Positions 24,110-31,621 of a stretch of 34,544 nucleotides of DNA are shown here, in pieces. Each line of letters opens with the position of its first letter. The first letter of the stretch is position 1. This DNA comes from Actinomycetota bacterium (GTDB lineage Bacteria > Actinomycetota > Acidimicrobiia > Acidimicrobiales > Ilumatobacteraceae), in assembly GCA_027592925.1 (NCBI GenBank), contig JAQCJO010000011.1:1-34544 (forward strand), given 5' to 3'. The notes below the pieces were generated by a model. That model was not told the origin of the DNA. It saw only the letters and a list, made by a program, of their open reading frames with translations, and ran no database searches. A program made the translations under genes and the position numbers.

Positions 24110-25738
24110 TCAGACATCTGGCAGGACATAGTCGGCAAACTGCTCGCGCAATGTCTTTTTTGAAAACTTGCCAACGCTCGTCTTTGGCACTTCATCAATA
24201 AACACCACGTCGTCTGGCACTTGCCACTTGGCTAGGCGTGGGCGCACATAGTCGAGCACTTCTGCCTTGGTCAGTGTCTCGCCCGGGTTGAGCACTACGC
24301 ATGCAAGCGGACGCTCCGACCACTTTGGATGAGTCACGCCAACTACAGCGGCTTCTTTGATCTTTGGATGCGACATCAATTCGTTTTCGATCTCAACTGA
24401 TGAGATCCACTCGCCACCCGACTTGATCAAGTCTTTGGTGCGATCAACCAATCGAATACGACCCTTTGGATCCACCGATGCAACATCTCCCGTACGCAGC
24501 CAACCGTCGGCCGTAAAGCTCTCGCCCGCACGGGCATCGTCGTAATACGTAGAAGCAATCCAGTTTCCACTGCACTGCAGTTCTCCACTTGTTTCGCCGT
24601 CCCATGCAACCGGATCAGTGGTGCCAGGAACGACCACTCGCGCATCAACACCAAAAGCGATTTGACCAACAGTTGTGCGCAACTCGGCTTGCTCTAATTG
24701 CGGAAGTAACTGATCCGCTGCCGAAAGCATGCACACTGCAGCGATTGGACTTGTTTCTGTCATACCCCACGCTTGCAAAATTGGCAAGCCTGTCTGTTCG
24801 CGATATCCCTCGCTTAATGCTTTGGGAACAGCCGAGCCACCGCACGGAATTGCGCGCAATGAAGAAGTGTCGCGACCCTTCAACTCTGGCAACACTGCCA
24901 TCCAAATTGTTGGCACTCCTGCTGCAACCGTTACCTTTTCTTCAACAATTAGGTTGGCAATTGCTTTGCCCGACAAGTCCGGACCAGGCATGACTAATGT
25001 TGCTCCTGCCGCAACTGCTGCGTGAGCAAGACCCCACGCATTGGCATGGAACATCGGCACAACTGGCAAAATGATGTCGCTTTCGCGCGCACCAAGGGAA
25101 TCTGCGGTCATTGCACCAAATGTGTGCAAGTACGTCGAGCGGTGGCTGTACACAACCCCCTTTGGATTGCCAGTCGTGCCACTGGTGTAACACATACTTG
25201 CAGCCAAATTTTCGTCAGTGATGTTGAACTCGACCCCAGGTGTTCCCTTTAAAAGCGCCTCATAGTCGTGCATCTCAAAACCCTTGACAGAATCTGGAAC
25301 ATCTCCCTTTCCGTCATCCATAATCACCAAATGTTTGACAGTGGTGAATGTTGGCAACAGTGGCGCAATCAAACCAAACAGTGAACGGTCAATAAAGATC
25401 ACTTCGTCTTCAGCGTGGTTGGCAATGTATGTCAACTGCTCTGGGAACAATCGAATGTTGAGCGTGTGTGAAACACGGCCTGTGCATGGTGGAGCAAAGT
25501 ACAACTCGAGATGACGTGCTGTGTTCCACGCAAATGTCGCAACGCGACCATCTTTACTAATGCCCAACTTGTCAAGCACTCCGCCGAGTTGGCGCGTGCG
25601 CGCAGCCCACTCGCCATAAGTAGTGCGCTCTCGACCAGTAGCAGTTGCTGTGATGATCTGCTTGTCGCTGTGATACTTCTCGGCACGCTCAAACAAATGC
25701 ACCAGAGTGAGTGGTGTCTCTTGCATTAAACCCTTCAT
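24110..25738 (-). CDS. Acyl-CoA synthetase (AMP-forming, fatty-acid type)
   Basis: 542 aa ANL-superfamily enzyme activating a carboxylic acid, probably a medium- or long-chain fatty acid, to its CoA thioester. P-loop YTSGTTGNPKG at 184-194 followed by VVYSHRS, then WGMTETSP, ADGWLRTGDVA, VDRTKDLIKSGGEWIS and the C-terminal catalytic Lys in SVGKFSKK (about 524). The N-terminal MKGLMQ is typical of FadD-like medium-chain ligases and favours ATG 25738, although GGAGGG lies unusually close to it; ATG 25726 is an alternative. Diverges from the DedA-like gene across a short palindrome. Confidence 0.9.
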   Translation of the reverse strand: MKGLMQETPLTLVHLFERAEKYHSDKQIITATATGRERTTYGEWAARTRQLGGVLDKLGISKDGRVATFAWNTARHLELYFAPPCTGRVSHTLNIRLFPEQLTYIANHAEDEVIFIDRSLFGLIAPLLPTFTTVKHLVIMDDGKGDVPDSVKGFEMHDYEALLKGTPGVEFNITDENLAASMCYTSGTTGNPKGVVYSHRSTYLHTFGAMTADSLGARESDIILPVVPMFHANAWGLAHAAVAAGATLVMPGPDLSGKAIANLIVEEKVTVAAGVPTIWMAVLPELKGRDTSSLRAIPCGGSAVPKALSEGYREQTGLPILQAWGMTETSPIAAVCMLSAADQLLPQLEQAELRTTVGQIAFGVDARVVVPGTTDPVAWDGETSGELQCSGNWIASTYYDDARAGESFTADGWLRTGDVASVDPKGRIRLVDRTKDLIKSGGEWISSVEIENELMSHPKIKEAAVVGVTHPKWSERPLACVVLNPGETLTKAEVLDYVRPRLAKWQVPDDVVFIDEVPKTSVGKFSKKTLREQFADYVLPDV

Positions 25739-25769
25739 AACCCTCCAGTATTTTGTGTTCCACACCTTT

Positions 25770-25787
25770 TAACTTCTCATCAAGTTA
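25770..25787. promoter_or_regulatory. Inverted repeat in the divergent acyl-CoA synthetase / DedA-like promoter region
   Basis: TAACTT-CTCATC-AAGTTA has perfect 6-bp arms around a 6-bp spacer and sits between two divergent starts (25738 and 25811). Its position suits a shared operator for a dimeric repressor, such as a TetR or GntR family protein. No regulator gene is adjacent. Confidence 0.4.
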
Positions 25788-25810
25788 GCAACTCCGCTAG
25801 ATTGCTAGAA

Positions 25811-26401
25811 ATGCGAAAAGCGGTGCTCACTCTTACAACGCTGTTATTTGTCATTGGCACCATCGGCAGCAATATTGGGCCGGCGTTAGTTGACGAAAAC
25901 CCCCGACTCGTGCTGCTCTTAAGTTCGCGCAATCGCAATCTTTTTGGCTCTGTGCCCTATATCGACCTGACGTCATACATAGCAATCGGATTTCCACGCG
26001 TACTTATCGCTGGAATTGCCCTCTATCTCGTGGGTCGTTGGTATGGGGCCAAGGCACTCGGCTGGGTCGAGGGCAACATGGGTGAACTACCTGCGATTTA
26101 TCGCTGGACAGAAAACGCTGTCGAGAAGGCCGGCAGTGTGGCTCTTGTGCTCATGCCAGGCAGCAACATTGTGTGCTTGCTACTCGGCCACAAGCGCATG
26201 GATCCAGGGCGTTTTGTGCCACTCCTATGCATTGGCATTGCAATAAAACTTGCGGTCTTATGGCGCGGCGGCCAGATCTTTGCCGAAGAAATCAAGTCGT
26301 TTCTGAATTACATCGAAAAGTATCAGTGGTATGTAGTGATGGCACTATTTGCACTGTCCATGCTCCAGTCGGTGCGCAAGGGTCGATCACCACAAAAATA
26401 G
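25811..26401 (+). CDS. VTT/DedA-like membrane protein
   Basis: 196 aa, with about five hydrophobic segments. Features compatible with the VTT (SNARE-associated/DedA) family: a re-entrant-type GFPRVLIAGIALYLVGRWYG stretch with the YxxGRxxG pattern, and VLMPGSNIVCLLLGHKRM in the second half, resembling the family's R/P..aG...m motif. DedA proteins are linked to lipid scrambling, including undecaprenyl-phosphate, and to membrane potential homeostasis. ATG 25811 is preferred over a TTG nine bases upstream. The charged Arg/Lys C-terminus should be cytoplasmic. Family assignment is moderate. Confidence 0.68.
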   Translation: MRKAVLTLTTLLFVIGTIGSNIGPALVDENPRLVLLLSSRNRNLFGSVPYIDLTSYIAIGFPRVLIAGIALYLVGRWYGAKALGWVEGNMGELPAIYRWTENAVEKAGSVALVLMPGSNIVCLLLGHKRMDPGRFVPLLCIGIAIKLAVLWRGGQIFAEEIKSFLNYIEKYQWYVVMALFALSMLQSVRKGRSPQK

Positions 26402-26473
26402 ATTTGTTTCTTCTTGCTTCTTGGCATGCAAATTTGGCAGACTCATGGATCAACCCCAAATGAGGAGCACCCC

Positions 26474-27094
26474 ATGGCCGCAAAAAAGAAAATCAAAAAA
26501 GCAAACAAAAAAACTGCTAAAAAAACAGCCAAGAAGGCTGTAAAGAAATCAGCAAAGAAGAATTCTAAGAAAGTCGCAAAGAAAAAAGTCGCCTCGAAGA
26601 CAACTGTAACTCTCGGCGGCAACAAAGTTTCGGTAAGCGGCAAACTTCCAAAGGTTGGATCACGTCTTCCAAAATTTGCACTCACCACTGGCAACTTGAG
26701 CGAGATCGGCAACTCCGATATCAAAGGCAAGCGCGTCATTTTCAACATCTTCCCTTCAATCGACACGCCAACATGTGCAACATCAACTCGCACATTTAAC
26801 GAGATTGCATCAGGCTTGACCAACACCGATGTCTACTGTGTTTCCGCAGACTTGCCGTTTGCACAGGGTCGCTTCTGTGGATCTGAGGGCTTGGCAAATG
26901 TGAAGACCGCTTCGTCGTTTCGCTCCAACTTTGGCTCCGTGTTTGGCGTCAACCTCACGAGCGGTGTACTCAAAGGTGTCTTGGCACGAGCAGTCGTCGT
27001 CGTTGATGCAAATGGCAAAGTGCTGCACACTGAGCTCGTCAGCGAAATCGCCAACGAGCCAAACTACTCAGCAGCAATCAACGCGCTGAAATAA
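26474..27094 (+). CDS. tpx: Thiol peroxidase (Tpx) with lysine-rich N-terminal tail
   Basis: 206 aa. Residues 45-206 are an atypical 2-Cys peroxiredoxin of the Tpx type, reducing peroxides with thioredoxin. Peroxidatic Cys101 is in FPSIDTPTCATSTRTFNE and resolving Cys135 in DLPFAQGRFC; the 34-residue spacing equals that of E. coli Tpx (61 and 95). The additional first 42 residues contain 21 lysines in a strict KKxx pattern, like histone H1 and actinobacterial HU tails. The ATG at 26474 has a clear GAGGAG site and includes the tail, so the tail is translated. The tail could bind DNA or RNA, suggesting a nucleoid-associated antioxidant; this is inference. Confidence 0.92.
   Translation: MAAKKKIKKANKKTAKKTAKKAVKKSAKKNSKKVAKKKVASKTTVTLGGNKVSVSGKLPKVGSRLPKFALTTGNLSEIGNSDIKGKRVIFNIFPSIDTPTCATSTRTFNEIASGLTNTDVYCVSADLPFAQGRFCGSEGLANVKTASSFRSNFGSVFGVNLTSGVLKGVLARAVVVVDANGKVLHTELVSEIANEPNYSAAINALK
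26495..26584 (+). repeat. KKxx tetrapeptide repeat in the tpx tail
   Basis: Codons 8-37 encode about seven and a half consecutive KKxx units (KKAN, KKTA, KKTA, KKAV, KKSA, KKNS, KKVA, KK), a 12-bp period rich in A. The units differ at the DNA level, suggesting selection on the protein pattern rather than recent slippage. Confidence 0.85.
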
Positions 27095-27095
27095 T

Positions 27096-27857
27096 CTAGA
27101 TACCAAGAAAAGTGTCGAGCCCAAGGGTGAAGCCCTTGTGCTCGGCAATTTTTTTGCATGCAAGCAAAACACCAGGCATAAACGAAGTGCGATCAATCGT
27201 GTCGTGACGAATCGTCAGCGTTTGCGACTGCGTACCAAGAATGACTTCTTGATTGGCCACAGTGCCGCGCATGCGCACAGCATGAATTGGAATATCGCCA
27301 GGGCCTTTTGCCCCACGCGCTCCAGTAATCGCTTCGTGCTTTGTCGGGTCGCTAGCCCACTCATTGCTGGCCGCAGCCATGCGTTGAGCAGTTGCAATTG
27401 CGGTTCCACTTGGTGAGTCTGCTTTGCCGTCGTGATGAATTTCAATAATTTCTGCGGTGTCAAAAAATGGGGCTGCCATCTCGGCAAAGCGCATCATCAA
27501 CACTGCACCTACTGCAAAGTTGGCAGCAACAATACAGTTGCTATTCGTGAATGACTTTTTGAATGTGTCGAGGTCTTCTTGTGTGAAGCCGGTCGTGCCG
27601 ACCACAGCGTGGATGCTGTGCATTGCAAGCCAAGGCAAATTGATGCGTGAAGCTGCCGCGACGGTGAAATCGACCGCAACGTCGACATGTGCGTCGGCAA
27701 GTGCACGCAACTCTTTCGAAATAGTGATGCCTTCAGCGGTAACGCCAGGCACTGCATCAACTGCAGCGACAAGTTGAAGACCATCGGCGTCCGCAATTGC
27801 GGCACAGGCTGCTGCGCCCATACGCCCTGCGGCGCCGATGACTCCTACTTTGATCAT
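27096..27857 (-). CDS. dapB: 4-hydroxy-tetrahydrodipicolinate reductase
   Basis: 253 aa. NAD(P)H-dependent second enzyme of the diaminopimelate/lysine branch, acting after DapA. N-terminal Rossmann motif GVIGAAGRMG (residues 5-14), VDFTVAAAS and VVGTTGFTQED in the middle, and the substrate-binding EIHHDGKADSPSGTA with the catalytic His pair and Lys. The stop is separated from the convergent tpx stop by a single base. Lies directly downstream of pnp, as in many actinobacteria. Confidence 0.95.
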   Translation of the reverse strand: MIKVGVIGAAGRMGAAACAAIADADGLQLVAAVDAVPGVTAEGITISKELRALADAHVDVAVDFTVAAASRINLPWLAMHSIHAVVGTTGFTQEDLDTFKKSFTNSNCIVAANFAVGAVLMMRFAEMAAPFFDTAEIIEIHHDGKADSPSGTAIATAQRMAAASNEWASDPTKHEAITGARGAKGPGDIPIHAVRMRGTVANQEVILGTQSQTLTIRHDTIDRTSFMPGVLLACKKIAEHKGFTLGLDTFLGI

Positions 27858-27907
27858 GAAACGAGGTTAGCCGTTAACAAAAACAGCATGAACTCAATTT
27901 CTAGCAA

Positions 27908-30382
27908 TTAGCCGTTGAATTCGCTGTCGAATTGTTCTTCGAAGCTCACCGATACAGCATTGTCGCTGACTGGTTCTGCTGGGCGTGATCCACGATTTGG
28001 TTCGCGACGTGCGCTGTTGTCGCCACGGCTGTTGCCGCCACGATCTCCACCACGGCTGTTACCGCCACGACTATTGCCGCCACGATCTCCGCCACGGCTG
28101 TTACCGCCGCGGTCATTACGACCGCCACGATCTCCACCACTGCGCTCTGGACGCGGGCCACGATCGCCGCCTTCAGATGGTCCGCTTCCGGAACCCTTCA
28201 TTGGCTCGCCGTCTGGTCCAATCAACGAGAGGCTGACTTTGCCACGGTCATCGATGTCGTCGACGCGCACTTGCACTTCGTCGCCGATGTTCAAGACATC
28301 TTCAACTTTGGCAATGCGTTGTCCGTTGCCCAACTTAGAGATGTGCACGAGGCCATCACGTCCAGGAAGGATGTTGACGAATGCACCGAACTGCGCGATG
28401 TTGACAACGCGGCCCGTGTAAGTAGCACCGAGGTCGGCTGTTGGTGGATCAACAATGGCAAGAATGCGTGCCTTTGCGTCTTCCACCTTGGCGTTGTCTG
28501 GTGAACCAATGGTGATGATTCCAGTTGCACCGTCGTCGGAGACGTTGATCTCTGCGCCGGTCTCTTGCTGAATCGTGTTGATGACTTTGCCCTTTGGCCC
28601 AATCACTTCGCCGACCTTGTCCAACGGAATGGTGAACGTCACGATCTTCGGTGCGCTTTCGGCAACCGTTGCACGTGGTGCAGCAATTGCTGCGTTCATC
28701 ACATCAAGAATCTTCAAGCGTGCTTCTTTGGCCTGCTGCAATGCTGCTGCCAACACTTCACTTGGAATTCCTTCGATCTTGGTGTCAAGTTGCAATGCGG
28801 TTACTGCGTCTGCAGTACCAGCAACTTTGAAGTCCATGTCGCCGAATGCGTCTTCAGCACCCAAGATGTCGGTGAGCGCGGTGTATTTGCCCTGATCAAA
28901 GATCAGACCCATCGCGATACCTGCCACTGGGGCGATGATTGGAACACCTGCGTCCATCAACGAAAGACTCGATGCACAAACCGACGCCATTGAGGTGCTG
29001 CCGTTTGACGACAACACTTCAGAGACGAGACGCAATGTGTATGCAAACTCTTCTTGACTAGGAACAACTGGGAACAATGCGCGCTCTGCGAGTGCACCGT
29101 GTCCGATTTCGCGGCGCTTTGGGCTACCTACGCGACCGGTTTCACCGTTGGCCCAAGGAGCCATGTTGTAGTCGTGCATGTAACGCTTTGATGTCTCAGG
29201 TGTGATCGAGTCGATCATCTGGTTCATCTTTGGCATTGCCATTGTCAAGACGTTGAGCACTTGTGTCTCACCGCGCTGAAACAATCCGGTACCGTGTGCA
29301 GTCGAGATCAAACCAACTTCGGCTGATACTGGACGCAAGTCGGCTGGTGCACGACCGTCGATGCGGATGCCTTCATCAACAACGCGTTTGCGCACCAACT
29401 TCTTGGTGAGCGAACGAACTGCTTCTTTGATCTGCTTTTCTTGGGCTGGGAAAGCTTCTGCCAATTCGGTAAGCGTCTCGGCAGTTGCTGCGTCGATGGC
29501 CTCGTTGCGATCGCTCTTCAGAGCAATGCGAATTGCTGGCTGCAACTTGGTAGTTGCTGCTTTTTCAACTGCTGCAAACAACTCTGCCGAATAGTCAAGA
29601 ACTGGTGTGTACTTGAGTGGCACGATTGGTCCTCGAGTTGCAATCACACTGGCAACAAGCTGGCGCTGCAACTTGATCGACTCTTTGATGTACTGCTTGC
29701 ATACTTCGAGACCGCCGGCGATGACTTCTTCAGTCACCTTCGGTGCACCCGCTGCGCAATAGGTGAAACTCTTTTCGGTTCCGCCTGCTTCCACCATCAT
29801 CACTGCAACGTCGCCGTTGTCGAGTTCGCGACCAGCAACAACGATTTCGAATGTTGCTTCTTCGCCCTCTTCGAATGTTGGGTGAGGAATCCATGTGCCG
29901 TCCTGGCTGTATGCCAAGCGCACTGCACCAATTGGTCCATCAAACGGAATGCCCGAGATCATGAACGAAGCAGATGCTGCGTTGATTGCGAGAACGTCGT
30001 GTGGGTTTTCTTGGTCGGCACCGATGACGGTGATGACAACTTGTGTCTCGTTGCGGTAGCCATCTGGGAAGGCTGGACGCAATGGGCGGTCTGTCAAACG
30101 ACAAGTAAGAATTGCTGCTTGACTTGGTCGGCCTTCGCGACGGAAGAATGAACCAGGAATTTTTCCTGCTGCGTATGCACGCTCTTCAACGTCAACTGTC
30201 AACGGAAAGAAATCGATGCCGTCACGCACGCCCTTTGCGGCGTTTGCTGTCGCAAGAACAAGTGTCTTACCAACTTTGGCGATAACCGCACCTTGCGACT
30301 GCAAGGCAAACTTTCCGGTTTCGAAGGTGAGTGTTTTGTTGGTCCCAGAAATTGGTCCCGATACTGAAATGGCGTCAGCCAT
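27908..30382 (-). CDS. pnp: Polyribonucleotide nucleotidyltransferase
   Basis: 824 aa. Phosphorolytic 3'-5' exoribonuclease. Two RNase PH domains (about 10-240 and 335-570; FFPLTVDVEERAYAAGKIPG, FRREGRPS, RRVV/EGIRIDGR region, GRVGSPKRREIGHGALAER), KH (about 590-650; VIGPKGKVINTIQQETGA) and S1 (about 660-730; GRVVNIAQFGAFVNI). The last 100 residues extend beyond the usual length: residues about 739-796 are built of RGG/DRGG/NSRGG repeats, then an acidic end. AAAGGAAA precedes the ATG. Downstream of rpsO through a structured spacer. Confidence 0.97.
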   Translation of the reverse strand: MADAISVSGPISGTNKTLTFETGKFALQSQGAVIAKVGKTLVLATANAAKGVRDGIDFFPLTVDVEERAYAAGKIPGSFFRREGRPSQAAILTCRLTDRPLRPAFPDGYRNETQVVITVIGADQENPHDVLAINAASASFMISGIPFDGPIGAVRLAYSQDGTWIPHPTFEEGEEATFEIVVAGRELDNGDVAVMMVEAGGTEKSFTYCAAGAPKVTEEVIAGGLEVCKQYIKESIKLQRQLVASVIATRGPIVPLKYTPVLDYSAELFAAVEKAATTKLQPAIRIALKSDRNEAIDAATAETLTELAEAFPAQEKQIKEAVRSLTKKLVRKRVVDEGIRIDGRAPADLRPVSAEVGLISTAHGTGLFQRGETQVLNVLTMAMPKMNQMIDSITPETSKRYMHDYNMAPWANGETGRVGSPKRREIGHGALAERALFPVVPSQEEFAYTLRLVSEVLSSNGSTSMASVCASSLSLMDAGVPIIAPVAGIAMGLIFDQGKYTALTDILGAEDAFGDMDFKVAGTADAVTALQLDTKIEGIPSEVLAAALQQAKEARLKILDVMNAAIAAPRATVAESAPKIVTFTIPLDKVGEVIGPKGKVINTIQQETGAEINVSDDGATGIITIGSPDNAKVEDAKARILAIVDPPTADLGATYTGRVVNIAQFGAFVNILPGRDGLVHISKLGNGQRIAKVEDVLNIGDEVQVRVDDIDDRGKVSLSLIGPDGEPMKGSGSGPSEGGDRGPRPERSGGDRGGRNDRGGNSRGGDRGGNSRGGNSRGGDRGGNSRGDNSARREPNRGSRPAEPVSDNAVSVSFEEQFDSEFNG
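27995..28168 (-). repeat. RGG-repeat coding region in the PNPase tail
   Basis: Degenerate 9- to 12-bp units encode GGDRGG, GGNSRGG and similar (residues about 739-796 of PNPase). Low-complexity Arg/Gly tracts of this kind bind RNA and mediate protein assembly. The alternating near-identical units are not CRISPR repeats, since there are no unique spacers. Confidence 0.8.
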
Positions 30383-30434
30383 GTTTGTTTCCTTTCGTCT
30401 CTGGCGCGTCCGTGACGATCATCCAGAGTTTGAG

Positions 30435-30530
30435 GAGCAACCAGATCGATTCCCAGTCGGCAATCTCGCAACTTCAGTCCGAATTGACTGGCTGCGTTAT
30501 CAGCGACTGACAACCGAATCCTGGTTGCTC
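30435..30530 (-). promoter_or_regulatory. Long stem-loop in the rpsO-pnp spacer (candidate RNase III site)
   Basis: A perfect 10-bp outer stem (30435-30444/30521-30530) continues with a 5-bp helix (30448-30452/30516-30520) and a 6-bp helix (30454-30459/30504-30509), with an apical hairpin CAGTC-CGAATT-GACTG (30475-30490). It occupies most of the 175-nt gap between rpsO and pnp. In E. coli and Streptomyces a comparable rpsO-pnp hairpin is cut by RNase III and underlies PNPase autoregulation. Confidence 0.75.
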
Positions 30531-30557
30531 GTTATGTGTTTACCGAACTGCTGTGCT

Positions 30558-30821
30558 TTAGCGGCGCAGACCGAGATCGTTGAGAAGTTTTCTGTACTTC
30601 TCAATGTCGCGAGCCTTAACGTAATCCAACATGCGGCGTCGACGCCCAACCATCATCAAGAGACCTCGACGACTGTGGTGGTCCTTATCGTGACTCTTTA
30701 GGTGCTCGGTAAGGTGATTGATACGTTCTGTCAGGAGTGCAATCTGCACTTCTGGGGAACCTGTATCGGTTGCGTGAATCCGGTGTTTGGATATCGTGTC
30801 GCTTTTTGCAGCAATAGCCAC
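30558..30821 (-). CDS. rpsO: 30S ribosomal protein S15
   Basis: 87 aa, normal S15 length. Binds 16S rRNA centrally and starts platform assembly. Complete family pattern: [17 protein letters not shown] (18-34), [32 protein letters not shown] and [15 protein letters not shown] at the end. The start is GTG, preceded by AAAGG at good spacing and by a small hairpin. First gene of the rpsO-pnp-dapB group. Confidence 0.97.
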   Translation of the reverse strand: MAIAAKSDTISKHRIHATDTGSPEVQIALLTERINHLTEHLKSHDKDHHSRRGLLMMVGRRRRMLDYVKARDIEKYRKLLNDLGLRR

Positions 30822-30838
30822 GGTAATGCCTTTCGTTT

Positions 30839-30856
30839 TCTCGCCGAATTGCGAGA
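30839..30856 (-). promoter_or_regulatory. Hairpin in the rpsO 5' leader
   Basis: TCTCGC-AATTCG-GCGAGA (minus strand) gives a perfect 6-bp stem with a 6-nt loop, ending about 8 nt before the AAAGG ribosome-binding site and 18 nt before the GTG. S15 represses its own mRNA through leader structures in several bacteria, so this is a plausible control element; the structure class is not established here. Confidence 0.45.
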
Positions 30857-31015
30857 AGTTGAGGTCGCTATCAGTCGGATGACCAACAGCATCACACCAG
30901 AGCAGGAAGCCCCAATGGACATAATCACTCTATCGGCGGAGAAACCCAAGTAATACGGGGTCCCTCGTAAAAACTGGTGTCACGAACTAGCTCCATATAA
31001 GTAGTGTGAATTGCT

Positions 31016-31621
31016 GTGTTCACAGGGATCGTCGAAGAACTAGGCACCATTGCCCAGCGGGATGGCAGTCGCCTGCGAGTCAATGCCTCTCTTGCCCTCG
31101 AAGGTTCCGGTCTCGGTGCATCAATTGCGGTGAATGGTTGCTGCCTCACGGTGGTGGCCACCGACGGTTCGTCGTATTGGGATGCCGATGTAAGCGAGGA
31201 AACATACTTGCGCACCAACCTCGGCTCGCTGCAAACCGGCGACGTTGTCAACCTCGAGCGACCTATGGCGCTTGGTGATCGATTGGGCGGACACATGGTG
31301 CTCGGTCATGTCGATGCAGTTGGAACTGTTGTGTCCCCTGCGCCAGATTTGGTCATTCGTATTTCGCGCGACTTGATGCACTTGATCGTCGAAAAAGGTT
31401 CGGTCACTGTTGACGGTATCTCACTTACAGCATTTGATCTGACCTCCGACACATTTCGTGTTGCTGTGATTCCACACACGTGTGCAGTCACAACATTGGG
31501 TGTGCGCAAATCTGGTGACGCTGTCAACATCGAGATGGATGTGCTTGCAAAGCATGTCGCAAAACTTGTTGAGCCACATAAATCCAAGCGTTCTTGGTGG
31601 CGATCGTTGGCAGGAAAATAA
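31016..31621 (+). CDS. ribE: Riboflavin synthase, alpha chain
   Basis: 201 aa. Dismutates two 6,7-dimethyl-8-ribityllumazine molecules to riboflavin. Two lumazine-binding barrels: first MFTGIVEELGT, SIAVNGCCLTVV and VNLERPMALGDRLGGHMVLGHVD, second ending VDGISLTAFD and VAVIPHTCAVTTLG. The start is GTG (31016); an ATATAA tract at 30995-31000 could be a -10, leaving a short leader with no obvious Shine-Dalgarno. No FMN riboswitch is visible in the roughly 190 bp upstream. Other rib genes are not in the window. The stop abuts the next gene. Confidence 0.95.
   Translation: MFTGIVEELGTIAQRDGSRLRVNASLALEGSGLGASIAVNGCCLTVVATDGSSYWDADVSEETYLRTNLGSLQTGDVVNLERPMALGDRLGGHMVLGHVDAVGTVVSPAPDLVIRISRDLMHLIVEKGSVTVDGISLTAFDLTSDTFRVAVIPHTCAVTTLGVRKSGDAVNIEMDVLAKHVAKLVEPHKSKRSWWRSLAGK

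Noticed and set aside
27867-27916. Direct repeat TTAGCCGTT flanking the pnp-dapB gap
   Set aside because: Nine bases 41 bp apart, one copy inside the pnp stop region; within chance expectation and no associated mobile gene.
28000-28150. Repeated units suggesting a CRISPR array
   Set aside because: Units are 9-12 bp, contiguous and in frame, without spacers; they encode the RGG tail of PNPase.
27915-28421. 168-aa Pro/Arg/Ser-rich plus-strand frame that looks like a low-complexity protein
   Set aside because: It is the complement of the PNPase RGG repeat and S1 region.
30822-31015. FMN riboswitch ahead of riboflavin synthase
   Set aside because: The conserved multi-helix FMN aptamer segments (such as AGGGT/CCGAC pairs) are not found in the short upstream region.
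30925-31296. 123-aa minus-strand reading frame
   Set aside because: Antisense to riboflavin synthase and its upstream region; no recognisable features.
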